From the NCBI RefSeq assembly GCF_014207135.1, contig NZ_JACHCC010000008.1, forward strand, positions 186,001-250,000: a stretch of 64,000 nucleotides of DNA, given 5' to 3'. This DNA is from Pedobacter cryoconitis (GTDB lineage: Bacteria > Bacteroidota > Bacteroidia > Sphingobacteriales > Sphingobacteriaceae). Position numbers and translations under genes: made by a program. This document shows, one piece after another, positions 54,173 through 63,473 of this stretch (positions are counted from its first letter, which is position 1; each line of letters begins with the position of its first letter). The notes under the pieces are model-generated. The model did not search any database. It was given only the letters and a program-made list of their open reading frames with translations, and was not told where the DNA came from.

Positions 54173-55102
54173 TTAATTGAAAGAATACCGAAACTCCTTT
54201 GGCGAAAGACTGGTCTTAGTCTTAAAAAGTTTACTGAACGATTGCAGGTGTTCAAACCCTAATTCATAGGCGATCTCACTGATCGAGAGACTCGTGGTTG
54301 ACAACTTTTCTTTAGCCAGTTCAATCAGCTTATTATGCAGATGCTGCTGGGTATTCTGACCTGTCAAAGATTTCAAAAGCCCACTGAGATAACCTGGTGA
54401 GATATTCAAGATTTCGGCAATATGAGTCACACTGGGCATACCCTGCCTGGCTAATGCGCCGCTGCTGAAGTAGCCAGAGAGATAATCTTCCAGGCGCGTC
54501 AGCAACTCATGGCTGGCGATCTTCCGGGTGATGAACTGGCGTTGATAGAATCTTTCAGAATAGATCAATAGTAGTTCCAACTGTGCGATAATCACGTTTT
54601 GGCTGAAACGGTCAATGTTAGCATGGTATTCTTGTTCTATGCTATTTGCGATACCTTCGAGCATGGTTTCTTCCTTATCAGAAAGATACAGCGCTTCAAA
54701 GACAGAGTAGTTGAAGAAGTCGTATTGTTTGATGATTTTCGCCAGCGGTGTATTCCATAAAAAATCAGGATGAACCAGGATCATCCAGCCTTCGGGCCTG
54801 TTGTGCTTAACACCCTTTTCCATTTCAACGCCAAATACCTGGCCTGGTGCCATAAAAAACAAAACACCTTCATCAAAATCGCAGGTCTGCTGGCCGTATT
54901 TAAATTTCGCATTCTGTACCTTTTTCAAGGAAATAGCATAAAAGTCATAGATCAGGCTGAATGATCCTTCGGCCAGCGGCAAAGTAATATCATCCATACG
55001 CACCAGACTAATCAGCGGGTGTGCCGGTTTGGGCAGGCCCGCGGCACGGTGATATTCAGTGATCGTGCTGAAACGAAAAAGAGGATGGCTATTCATCGAC
55101 AT
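54173..55102 (-). CDS. AraC family regulator
   Basis: 309 residues from ATG 55102 (MSMNSHPLFRFSTITEYHRA). A start at 55147 would run into the upstream gene. N-terminal sensor region (FDEGVLFFMAPGQVFGVEMEK) and C-terminal HTH pair with ISPGYLSGLLKSLTGQN and AYELGFEHLQSFSKLFKTKT. Close paralogue of the regulator at 58142-59062. Last gene of a three-gene unit with two NAD(P)-binding reductases and probably binds the direct repeat at 57070-57102. Confidence 0.92.
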   Translation of the reverse strand: MSMNSHPLFRFSTITEYHRAAGLPKPAHPLISLVRMDDITLPLAEGSFSLIYDFYAISLKKVQNAKFKYGQQTCDFDEGVLFFMAPGQVFGVEMEKGVKHNRPEGWMILVHPDFLWNTPLAKIIKQYDFFNYSVFEALYLSDKEETMLEGIANSIEQEYHANIDRFSQNVIIAQLELLLIYSERFYQRQFITRKIASHELLTRLEDYLSGYFSSGALARQGMPSVTHIAEILNISPGYLSGLLKSLTGQNTQQHLHNKLIELAKEKLSTTSLSISEIAYELGFEHLQSFSKLFKTKTSLSPKEFRYSFN

Positions 55103-55106
55103 AAAT

Positions 55107-56036
55107 TTAATTACTTTTATAATAGGCTTCAGCAAATTCTTTCGCAAAATCGGCCAGTTTGACTTTACCCATTTTAGGCTGGCTCCTATGAAAGCTTTCC
55201 AGGGTCTTACCGCTATGCATTACTGCTTGCATTTCCACTAAGGTTCCTGCAAGTTTTTCCGGTACTTTGGCCATCTTCAGGCCCTGCAACATTTCCTTGT
55301 CCGAAAGCAGTACCCATTTTAACCAGGGTTTGCCTACAGCAGTTCCAATGACCTTAGCCGCTTCGTTACAGGTCATTTCTTCGCTGCCTATATAACGGAT
55401 GGTTGTTTTCTCAGGACGTAATAACAACTCCTCTGCCACAGCACTGGCAATATCTTTCGGCGAAACAAAAACGATACGATCATCTCCGCCATAATTCCCC
55501 ATGAGCAGACCGGTCTTTCCAGTCAGCAGAGCCCATAAACCGGAATGGCGGAGCGTCAGGAATTTACCAATGAACCCTTTGCCTTTAATTAAGTCCATCG
55601 ACTGGTAGAAATTGGTGTAAAATGAGGCTGGACGCATAATCGTTATGGAGGCATCCAGACCTTCAAAAACATCTTCAACATTTTCGCCGCGCACCAGATC
55701 TGCCGCCCAACCGCTCATGAGCACTATTCGTTTAGTACCAGCTTCTATTAGAGCATCTGCGTAATTTTGAGCCATCCTTCGTAAATAATCACCCAATTCA
55801 GGCTCTGTAAAACTCAGAGGAATCATCGCATAGACGGCATCCGCACTTCTAAAAGTGTTCGTTAGGAAAGCGACGTCTGAAATGGAGCCAATGGCAGGGG
55901 TCGCACCTAATTTTTTGATAGCTGCCTGTTTCTTGGAGTTACTGCTGATCACAGTCACTGAGTGTCCCTGTGTAACTAATAGTTCTGTCAGTGGTTTGCT
56001 GATGTTCCCTAAGGAACCGGTTACGATAATTTTCAT
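55107..56036 (-). CDS. NmrA-like NAD(P)-binding protein
   Basis: 309 residues. Atypical SDR fold with the N-terminal GSLGNISKPLTELLVTQGH (a G-x-x-G-x-x-x type dinucleotide loop) and no YxxxK catalytic pair obvious. Such proteins are redox sensors or NAD(P)H:quinone/isoflavone-type reductases. It follows the epimerase-like gene by 5 bp and is followed by the AraC gene after 4 bp. Confidence 0.88.
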   Translation of the reverse strand: MKIIVTGSLGNISKPLTELLVTQGHSVTVISSNSKKQAAIKKLGATPAIGSISDVAFLTNTFRSADAVYAMIPLSFTEPELGDYLRRMAQNYADALIEAGTKRIVLMSGWAADLVRGENVEDVFEGLDASITIMRPASFYTNFYQSMDLIKGKGFIGKFLTLRHSGLWALLTGKTGLLMGNYGGDDRIVFVSPKDIASAVAEELLLRPEKTTIRYIGSEEMTCNEAAKVIGTAVGKPWLKWVLLSDKEMLQGLKMAKVPEKLAGTLVEMQAVMHSGKTLESFHRSQPKMGKVKLADFAKEFAEAYYKSN

Positions 56037-56041
56037 AGCTT

Positions 56042-56932
56042 TTATTTAGTATAAATGCCGTTCCCGATATCGGCAAGCAATTTTGGATGTTTTGGGTGCC
56101 AGTTCAACCGTTCCTGAGTTAGTTTACTCGATGCAGGGCAATCAATTGCAGCCATCTGTGCAAACCAGCCAAAATGTTCTGGTGCTGCTTCGGGCGATAT
56201 GGACACTACGGGGATATTCAGTTGTTTGCCTATAGCTTCAGCTATCGTTTTGACTGTAATTGCTTCTTCAGCAGAAGCATGAAAACGAGTACCCAATGCC
56301 ACATTCTCTAAAGCTAACCGGAACAAATGGGCGGCATCCATTCTATGTACAGCGTTCCATTGATTGAGCCCCTCTCCTATGTAAGCAGAAACACCCTTTT
56401 CACGGGCGACATTGACGAGTATAGGTATAAACCCATGCTTATCTTCATCGCCATGCACCGAGGGCGACAACCGGATAGCTGCTGTACGTACACCTAACGC
56501 CGCAACTGCATCCGCAGTTTGTTCAGATGCCCTGGGCCAGGCTGGGTTAAAAGTTGGGATAATGTCTTCTGTAGCTAATTTTCCAGGGCTGACCAGTGCA
56601 GTACCAGAGGTAACAATCAAGGGACGGTCGGAACCGGCAAGTACTTTACCGATAGTTTCGATAGCAAGCTTATCTACCTCGCATACTTCCTTGAACCGGG
56701 TAAAATCATGGATAAACCCAGCATGAATCACTCCGTCTGATTGAGCCGCGCCACTCCGCAGGCTTTCAAGATCTTCGAGATCACCACGGTGAACTTCAGC
56801 ACCCGCTTCGATCAGTTTTTGGGCTGATGCATCCGAACGGGCAAGCCCTAATACCTGGTGTCCGGCACTAATTAACTCCTGCACGATGGCAGTTCCGATG
56901 AAGCCCGTGGCTCCTGTTACAAATACACGCAT
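56042..56932 (-). CDS. SDR family NAD-dependent epimerase/reductase
   Basis: 296 residues from ATG 56932 (MRVFVTGATGFIGTAIVQEL), which places the GxxGxxG loop at the N-terminus. An in-frame ATG at 56965 is less likely. Extended SDR; segments GEGLNQWNAVHRMDAAHLF and FHASAEEAITVKTIAEAIG are typical of the class. First gene of the reductase-AraC operon, divergent from another SDR. Confidence 0.92.
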   Translation of the reverse strand: MRVFVTGATGFIGTAIVQELISAGHQVLGLARSDASAQKLIEAGAEVHRGDLEDLESLRSGAAQSDGVIHAGFIHDFTRFKEVCEVDKLAIETIGKVLAGSDRPLIVTSGTALVSPGKLATEDIIPTFNPAWPRASEQTADAVAALGVRTAAIRLSPSVHGDEDKHGFIPILVNVAREKGVSAYIGEGLNQWNAVHRMDAAHLFRLALENVALGTRFHASAEEAITVKTIAEAIGKQLNIPVVSISPEAAPEHFGWFAQMAAIDCPASSKLTQERLNWHPKHPKLLADIGNGIYTK

Positions 56933-57069
56933 AATTGATTTTCTTTTATTAATACAAAGAAACACCGTAGTGCTTCAAGAAATTTATCCAAATCTGCGTT
57001 TGATTTAGCCGAAACCGGAAAGCTGTAGTATTTAACTGTAATCATTTCATTTCCAGGGACAAGATCCGC

Positions 57070-57102
57070 AATCAGGCTACAAAAATCCTCAATTAGACTA
57101 CA
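57070..57102. promoter_or_regulatory. AraC-type direct repeat, 21-bp spacing
   Basis: aatcaggctaca (57070-57081) and aattagactaca (57091-57102) match at 10 of 12 positions and start exactly 21 bp apart, two helical turns, in the divergent gap between two SDR genes. A near -7 element GATCTTTG lies at 57123-57130, so the repeats would end near -35, the class II activator position. Confidence 0.6.
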
Positions 57103-57152
57103 TACAGCAAGCCAGACCTCCTGATCTTTGTTTCATCAATAATTGAAAGAAC

Positions 57153-57995
57153 ATGGAAAATAAAATGAATAGTAAAGTTTGGTTCATTACCGGTGCTTCG
57201 CGTGGTTTTGGACGTGTTTGGGCAGAGGCCGCCCTTGAACGCGGCGATAGAGTCGCAGCAACAGCACGTAACGTTGATAGCTTAGCCGGATTAAAAGAAA
57301 AATATGGCAAAAATGTATTGACGCTTGAATTAGATGTGACCAGACCTGGTCAGGCAAAAACAGCCATATCCGAAGCGTATGCCCATTTTGGAAGGTTAGA
57401 CATTGTGCTGAACAACGCCGGTTATTCGCTGGTAGGCACTATTGAGGAAGCGAGTGCGGAAGATGTTAAGGCAATGTATGAAACCAACATTTTTGGGGCA
57501 CTTGCTGTGATCCAGGCTGCCTTACCTCTGCTTCGGGAACAAGGTAGCGGACATATCCTGGGTACCTCCAGCAACCTTGGCCATGTGACACTACCGGTAA
57601 TTGGCTACTATAGCTCATCAAAATGGGCATTTGAAGCTATTCACGAGAGTCTAGCCATGGAAGTTAAAGACTTTGGTATTAAAGTGACCATTATCGAACC
57701 GGGTGCTTACGCTACGGAATTCGGTAGCCAGGACTCTTTAAAGTTCGCTGCAGGTATGGATATATATTCAGATTTTAAAACACAGTTTTTCGGGAGTTTA
57801 AAAGATCTGGAAAGAGGTGATCCGAATGCCACTCCACAGGCGCTGTTTCAGATTGTAGACACGGAAAACCCGCCTTTACGCTTCCATTTGGGTAGTCAAA
57901 ATCTGCCATGGGTGCGTGCTGCCTATGAAGAACGCCTGGCACTTTGGGAAAAATGGGACACGATCTCCAGTTCAGCCCAAAGTCTGACTAAATAA
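57153..57995 (+). CDS. Classical SDR family oxidoreductase
   Basis: 280 residues. TGASRGFGRVWAEAALERGD is the cofactor loop, NNAGYS the central motif, and YYSSSKWAFEAIHE the catalytic YxxxK. Substrate unknown. Divergent from the SDR/NmrA/AraC operon across the direct-repeat operator, and upstream of the second AraC regulator. Confidence 0.94.
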   Translation: MENKMNSKVWFITGASRGFGRVWAEAALERGDRVAATARNVDSLAGLKEKYGKNVLTLELDVTRPGQAKTAISEAYAHFGRLDIVLNNAGYSLVGTIEEASAEDVKAMYETNIFGALAVIQAALPLLREQGSGHILGTSSNLGHVTLPVIGYYSSSKWAFEAIHESLAMEVKDFGIKVTIIEPGAYATEFGSQDSLKFAAGMDIYSDFKTQFFGSLKDLERGDPNATPQALFQIVDTENPPLRFHLGSQNLPWVRAAYEERLALWEKWDTISSSAQSLTK

Positions 57996-58052
57996 GAACC
58001 CTCCATAACCGGTAATCGAAATGATTGTCGGTTATGATTATATTTGTTATAA

Positions 58053-58115
58053 GATGAACCCATCATAAGCATACCGCTTACAAACAGCAATGAATATGCT
58101 TATGATAGCTTCATC
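58053..58115. promoter_or_regulatory. Long interrupted inverted repeat upstream of an AraC gene
   Basis: atcataagcata (58062-58073) pairs perfectly with tatgcttatgat (58095-58106). An outer pair gatgaa (58053-58058) and ttcatc (58110-58115) extends it after a three-base mismatch on each side. The 21-bp spacer and position 27 bp before the ATG at 58142 suggest an operator or mRNA leader hairpin. Confidence 0.5.
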
Positions 58116-58141
58116 ACCGTTAAAAAACAATATATACTCTG

Positions 58142-59062
58142 ATGAAAAAAGACGAGAAAAGCCTGCATAAATTTGAGACACTTTCCGATGCTCACCGGGC
58201 CTTTGGTTTGCCTCATCCAAAGCACCCATTGATCAGTATGATCAACGCGGCGCCTTCCTGGTCGGAGATACACCTGCCGACTCAGCATCATGTACTTGGG
58301 TTTTATAAAATTTCTTACAAGCCAAAACTTGGCGGTAAATTAAAATATGGTCAGGGCTATTATGATTTCGACGAAGGCGGCCTGCTGTTCGCTGCCCCGG
58401 GCCAAGTCATGGGTGGCGCAGAAAGTGAGGGAACTGTCTGTTCTGAATATACCTTACTGATTCATCCGGATTTCTTTTTAGGTTACCCGATAGCTAAAAA
58501 AATCGGTCATTATGGTTTCTTTTCTTATGAAGCTAATGAAACACTTCATCTTTCCGAAAATGAGAAAGCTATCATCATTTCTATTTTCAGGATCATGGAA
58601 GAGGAACTGAACAGCCGGATAGATGACTTTAGTCAGGATGTGATCATATCCCAGATTGAGCTATTGCTAAATTATGCGAACCGCTTTTATAAGCGTCAGT
58701 TCATTACCCGAAAAGTCGTTAGTCACGATCTTCTGCAAAGACTGGAAGACCTGCTGAGTGATTACTTCAGTAACGAACATTCGTTAAGTAAGGGAATCCC
58801 AACTGTTCAATATCTTGCCGAAAACCTACACTTATCCCCCAGTTATTTAAGTGATATGCTGCGCGCACTCACAGGTCAGAATGCACAGCAGCACATCCAT
58901 GATAAACTGATTGAAAACGCAAAGGAAAAACTCTCTACCACTATGTTATCTGTGAGTGAAGTAGCCTACGCACTGGGTTTCGAGCATCCTCAATCCTTCA
59001 GTAAACTCTTTAAAACCAAGACTAAACTTTCTCCACTTGAATTCAGGCGGTCTTTTACCTGA
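58142..59062 (+). CDS. AraC family regulator
   Basis: 306 residues, paralogue of the regulator at 54173-55102, with shared FITRK-V-SH-LL-RLED and EKLSTTMLSVSEVAYALGFE wording. N-terminal sensor (DFDEGGLLFAAPGQVMGGAE) and C-terminal HTH pair. It overlaps the convergent chromate transporter gene by 8 bp. Likely regulates the adjacent SDR genes. Confidence 0.92.
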   Translation: MKKDEKSLHKFETLSDAHRAFGLPHPKHPLISMINAAPSWSEIHLPTQHHVLGFYKISYKPKLGGKLKYGQGYYDFDEGGLLFAAPGQVMGGAESEGTVCSEYTLLIHPDFFLGYPIAKKIGHYGFFSYEANETLHLSENEKAIIISIFRIMEEELNSRIDDFSQDVIISQIELLLNYANRFYKRQFITRKVVSHDLLQRLEDLLSDYFSNEHSLSKGIPTVQYLAENLHLSPSYLSDMLRALTGQNAQQHIHDKLIENAKEKLSTTMLSVSEVAYALGFEHPQSFSKLFKTKTKLSPLEFRRSFT

Positions 59063-60383
59063 TATAACCACGGGCAAGGCCAAAAAGCAAGCTCATCGCG
59101 ATGATATACAGCACGTTAATTTTAAATTTCTTCATTAGTACTAAGGTTAAAACAATCCAACCCAATGAATAGAAATCAATATGTTTTAAGGAAAGTCCTT
59201 CCGGAAAAATGACATCCTTACCCAGGAACAAGGTCAGATTTAAGATAACACCCACGACAGCAGCTGTTACAAAACTCAGGACCTTGCCAATTGTATTATT
59301 GCCATGCGTTTTTTCGATAATAGGCCCTCCTACAAAAATGAATAGAAACGAAGGTAAAAAGGTGTTGAATGTGGTAATCAAAAGACCAATAGTCCCCATC
59401 AATATGGAACCGGAAAAATGATTGAACGCAGCTATAAAACCAACGTAACTCACGACAATGATCAAAGGTCCTGGTGTTGTTTCAGCAAGAGCAAAACCAT
59501 CAATCATCTGCATCTTACTTAACCAGTTTAATTTGGATACAGCGAATTGGGCGACATATGGCAATACCGTATAAGAACCACCAATTGTAAATAATGCGGT
59601 TTGAGTGAAAAATAAAGTAAGGCTCTTCCAGAATGTAAAATCCTTACTAAAAAAATATAATGCCAGTAAAGGTAGCATCCAGATCATTAAAAAGACACCT
59701 ACCTGAAGTAAGGATCGCCTCGTCGTCGTTAAAGCCCCACGTGCCTCAGATCCTTTATTGAAGTAATAAGCATTCTCCCCCATCAAAGTAGATTCATCTC
59801 CGACAGGCTGGATATTGGATACAGACGAGAATCGCTGGATTACAATCCCAAACAAAATGGCTCCTATAATAATGGCAAACATCGAAATATTAAAAAGGAA
59901 AATACAAACGAAGGCTAAAGCAGCTATTAAAATATGTAGCCTGGTATGGAGTGCCTTTTTGCCTATGCCTAACAAAGCGACTATGATAATGGAGATCACT
60001 GCGGGCTTGAAACCATTGAACATAGCAAACATCCATGGCTGATTACCAAAATAGACATACAAAATGCTCAATAAAAGTAAAATGCACATGGAAGGTAAGA
60101 CAAATAGAATTCCTGCAACCAATCCCCCCTTTTTTCCATGTAATTGCCATCCTATATAAACGGCCATTTGTTGTGCCTCCGGACCTGGTAAAAGCATACA
60201 CAGACTTAATGCGTGAAAGAACCTGCTGTTACTGATCCATTTTTTTTGTTCTACTAATTCATCGTGCATAATGTTGATATGACCTGCCGTCCCACCAAAA
60301 CTTATCCAACCTAATTTAAACCAAAATTGTAACGCATCCTTAAATGAAGGCTTACCTTCAAAGTGATTATTGTTCCTCATCAT
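59055..60383 (-). CDS. chrA: Chromate transporter (ChrA, two CHR domains)
   Basis: 442 residues, the long two-domain form. Both halves carry the CHR hallmark: LQFWFKLGWISFGGTAGHI with LLPGPEAQQMAVYIGW in the first, and FFTQTALFTIGGSYTVLPYV with ETTPGPLIIVVSYVGF in the second. About ten to twelve membrane helices. Exports chromate in characterised members. Confidence 0.92.
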   Translation of the reverse strand: MMRNNNHFEGKPSFKDALQFWFKLGWISFGGTAGHINIMHDELVEQKKWISNSRFFHALSLCMLLPGPEAQQMAVYIGWQLHGKKGGLVAGILFVLPSMCILLLLSILYVYFGNQPWMFAMFNGFKPAVISIIIVALLGIGKKALHTRLHILIAALAFVCIFLFNISMFAIIIGAILFGIVIQRFSSVSNIQPVGDESTLMGENAYYFNKGSEARGALTTTRRSLLQVGVFLMIWMLPLLALYFFSKDFTFWKSLTLFFTQTALFTIGGSYTVLPYVAQFAVSKLNWLSKMQMIDGFALAETTPGPLIIVVSYVGFIAAFNHFSGSILMGTIGLLITTFNTFLPSFLFIFVGGPIIEKTHGNNTIGKVLSFVTAAVVGVILNLTLFLGKDVIFPEGLSLKHIDFYSLGWIVLTLVLMKKFKINVLYIIAMSLLFGLARGYIR

Positions 60384-60588
60384 ATTTCAGCTAACCCATA
60401 TGGTTTTCAGGCATAACATAAGCAGGCCATTGTTCAATCTGGCATTCTTATGTTTTCTGAATAGAAGGGGATTTTTGTTTCCTTATTGCCTATACGAAAA
60501 TACGCAAAACAGGCTCAAAAAACAAGTTAATTGACCTGATCATATCCTTTTTTTTCATAAATTGACTTAGAAAAATACAATACCTATA

Positions 60589-62175
60589 ATGCATATCATT
60601 TTACCTTTTCTACTTGCCATGGTGGCCATCATCGTGCTACTAAATATGTGGGCTGCCAAACTCAAAATTGCTTACCCAATTCTATTGGTTATCGGTGGGC
60701 TGCTGATCAGCTTTATACCTGGCTTGCCCAAGGTGAAAATTGATCCGGATCTGATCTTCTTTATCTTTCTCCCGCCCTTGCTGGCTGATGCTGCCTGGTC
60801 TATCTCTTTTAAGGAGATGCGAAAATGGTGGCGTATAATTGGTAGTTTCGCTTTTTTAGTGGTTTTTTTTACGGCATTATCTGTGGCCATCGTCACTAAT
60901 TATCTCATTCCCGGATTTACGATTGCCCTGGGATTTCTGCTGGGTGGTATTGTATCTCCACCCGATGCAGTAAGCACTGGGGCTATTACTAAATTTGTAA
61001 AAATCCCAAAGTCTACTTCGGCTATCTTAGAAGGTGAAAGCTTATTGAACGATGCATCCTCACTGATCATCTTCCGGTTTGCATTAGTGGCAGTTGGCAC
61101 AGGTCAGTTTATCTGGCAGCAGGCAACGCTCAGCTTTTTATGGATGGTAATAGGCGGCGTAGGTATCGGCTTATTTTTAGGCTGGCTATTTGTCCAGGCA
61201 CATAGACGCCTCCCAACAGATGCCCCCTCGGATATAACGCTTACCATTATTGAGCCTTATTTTATGTATTGGATAGCCGAACAACTGCATAGTTCTGGTG
61301 TACTGGCAGTGGTAAGTGGCGGATTATTCATGTCAGCCAGAAGGCTGATCTTTTTAAGCAGTACCAGCCGTCTCCAGGCATTTAGCGTATGGCAAAGTCT
61401 TATATTCGTTCTGAACGGTATCGTTTTCCTGATCATTGGCCTGGAACTTCCGGAAATCACAGATGGGTTACGCTCAAAAGGTATTCCTCTAAGTACCGCA
61501 ATTGGTTATGGTCTATTGGTTACCGGGGTTCTGATTGCTGCACGTATCATCAGTTCCTATGTTGCGATGATAGCCACGCTTATCTTCCGGCCGAGTGTAG
61601 CACCAGCAGCAGGAGCTTCGACGAGAATGCGAATGACAATGCCATTACTACTAGGCTGGACAGGGATGCGTGGTGTCGTATCACTGGCTGCCGCATTAGC
61701 CATACCAATAACACTTGATAACGGAACTGCCTTCCCGAACAGAGATCTGATATTGTTCATCACCTTTGTTGTCATCTTACTGACGCTCCTGGTTCAAGGT
61801 CTTACCCTTCCCTATTTTATAAAACGTACCAGGGGCTTTGGTGAAATATTCACCCTCGAAGCCGAGGAATCAGTCAGACAAAGAATGAAGCAGGGCCTTA
61901 AGCAACACGTCTATCACTTTCTTAAAAACAAGTATGACAACGAATTGAATGGACACGCAGGCATGGAAAAGTTGCTAAAACATATGGAGGAAAAATCCAA
62001 GGCTACTGATGATAGCTGGATGAATGAAAAAACGAAAATAATTTTTGTCGAAATGCTCGAAAGCCAGCGCCAATATCTTTCAGAACTCAACAAAGACCCT
62101 TCCATTAACGAAGAAGTCATTCGTCAGCAATTGTACCAAATTGATCTTGAAGAAGAAAGACTGAAGATGATTTAA
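60589..62175 (+). CDS. CPA1 family Na+/H+ antiporter
   Basis: 528 residues, about 12 membrane helices then a cytoplasmic tail. Family marks: PPDAVSTGAITKFVKIPK, LEGESLLNDASSLIIFRFAL (conserved Asp in LND) and GWTGMRGVVSLAAALAIP. Bacterial NhaP/Nhe-type exchanger with a roughly 110-residue helical C-terminus that may sense pH or ligands. The stop overlaps the convergent lipoprotein gene by 4 bp. Confidence 0.94.
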   Translation: MHIILPFLLAMVAIIVLLNMWAAKLKIAYPILLVIGGLLISFIPGLPKVKIDPDLIFFIFLPPLLADAAWSISFKEMRKWWRIIGSFAFLVVFFTALSVAIVTNYLIPGFTIALGFLLGGIVSPPDAVSTGAITKFVKIPKSTSAILEGESLLNDASSLIIFRFALVAVGTGQFIWQQATLSFLWMVIGGVGIGLFLGWLFVQAHRRLPTDAPSDITLTIIEPYFMYWIAEQLHSSGVLAVVSGGLFMSARRLIFLSSTSRLQAFSVWQSLIFVLNGIVFLIIGLELPEITDGLRSKGIPLSTAIGYGLLVTGVLIAARIISSYVAMIATLIFRPSVAPAAGASTRMRMTMPLLLGWTGMRGVVSLAAALAIPITLDNGTAFPNRDLILFITFVVILLTLLVQGLTLPYFIKRTRGFGEIFTLEAEESVRQRMKQGLKQHVYHFLKNKYDNELNGHAGMEKLLKHMEEKSKATDDSWMNEKTKIIFVEMLESQRQYLSELNKDPSINEEVIRQQLYQIDLEEERLKMI

Positions 62176-62792
62176 TCCTTATTTTTCTTATCTGAAGCAG
62201 CCAGGAGAACAGAGAGATCTGTTTTTCTGTAGATATAATTTACTGAAGTACTGTCCACTTCTGAAGAGTGAATTCCCGGCACTTCCATACCATGTATTAT
62301 ACCGTCTTTTATGTTTATAAAATCAACTTGTGTTTCCCCAAGATCACCTCCTCTGGAAAAGGAATACTGATATTCAAGCTTACCACCTTTGTTTATAAAT
62401 ACAGCATAATGAGCATCCCAATTATTTCCCCCGCCACGTCCTTCAATAGAAAAAGGCATAAGAGCATCCTCAAGATGATCACCATTTAAATCACCAATAA
62501 GAATTGGCCGTTCTGAGTCAAAAACTGAAGCATCAGGTCCACCGTTACCTTTTACACCTAGTTCTTTAATAAATCGTTCAGTTTTTGCAGTTCTTTTAAA
62601 GACTGCAAGTACTGCATTAGTATCAATAACGGAGATTATCGGTTTATCTGTAGATTTCACATGATCTTTAATAACTGTTGTGTCCCGGACTGACCTACGT
62701 TTAGTATCCTGAACCGTCTTCTTATCAGATTTACAACTTAACGAGAAGACAATAATTGAAGTTAATAGAATGTGCATTTTTTTGAGGTACAT
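62172..62792 (-). CDS. Lipoprotein with FG-GAP-like segment
   Basis: 206 residues. Lipobox cysteine at residue 20 (FSLSCKSDKKT). The centre reads ILIGDLNGDHLEDALMPFSIEGRGGG, a calcium-binding-like DxNxDxxxD pattern as in integrin-type repeats, followed by beta strands. Probably periplasmic or surface; function unknown. Start at 62792 or Met6. Confidence 0.75.
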   Translation of the reverse strand: MYLKKMHILLTSIIVFSLSCKSDKKTVQDTKRRSVRDTTVIKDHVKSTDKPIISVIDTNAVLAVFKRTAKTERFIKELGVKGNGGPDASVFDSERPILIGDLNGDHLEDALMPFSIEGRGGGNNWDAHYAVFINKGGKLEYQYSFSRGGDLGETQVDFINIKDGIIHGMEVPGIHSSEVDSTSVNYIYRKTDLSVLLAASDKKNKD

Positions 62793-62951
62793 AGGTCATA
62801 TTTTTTTGCAAGTTCCTCATTTATTCTTTCACTAAAAAGAACTATTGACTGAACTATTCAAATTTGGAATAGTATACTTTGAGTAAGATTAACATTGTGT
62901 TCAACGGTGTAGAAATTAAGTACTACCGAGAGTATCTTATACTCAAATAGT

Positions 62952-63419
62952 TTACACCTCCTGACTATAGGCATATTTCAGATATTCAGCTTTGGCTTCA
63001 CTATATTTTGCATTATTTTGGAGAGCTTTAGCGTAATTCAAATGATCCGATATAGCTGCATCCGGCATAATTACCGCTATCGCGTACCAACTCTCCGCTT
63101 GTTTATAATCTTCAATTCGCGTGTTGCATTCTGCCAGCCGCTCTACAGCGTGTAATGAAGCCTTCTTTTTATAAGCCTGTTCGTACAGGTCTATCGCCTT
63201 TCTGTAATCCAGCAATTCGTATCTGGCATCTGCCTCTTTGATTACATACTGCGCCAAACCTGGCCGGCACAAAATAAATAATAGCATTATCGTCTGCGAC
63301 AAAGGCAACAGCCCCCCCGCAGTTAAATAATAATGTGGCTTTGGCTGAGGAATCAGGTTATCATCAGACAAACCAGCATAAAAACGATTATCTGAATAAT
63401 ATACCCCGATACGGGCATC
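62952..63419 (-). pseudogene. PorP/SprF-OmpA fusion remnant with TPR segment
   Basis: One open frame joins two incomplete proteins. The upstream part (63419 to about 63290) reads IGVYYSDNRFYAGLSDDN and HYYLTAGGLLPLSQ, the C-terminal barrel wording of PorP/SprF proteins. The downstream part begins at ATG 63287 (MLLFILCRPGLAQYVIKEAD) and is the signal peptide plus TPR region of an OmpA-family (PorE-like) protein (YRKAIDLYEQAYKKKASLHA), stopping after about 111 residues with no OmpA or PD40 domain. A porP-ompA pair seems to have collapsed by deletion. Confidence 0.65.
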
Positions 63420-63473
63420 ACAGTAAATTATTTGCGGACTGAGAGAAATCCAGCAGATTAACAGTGGTGAAAA

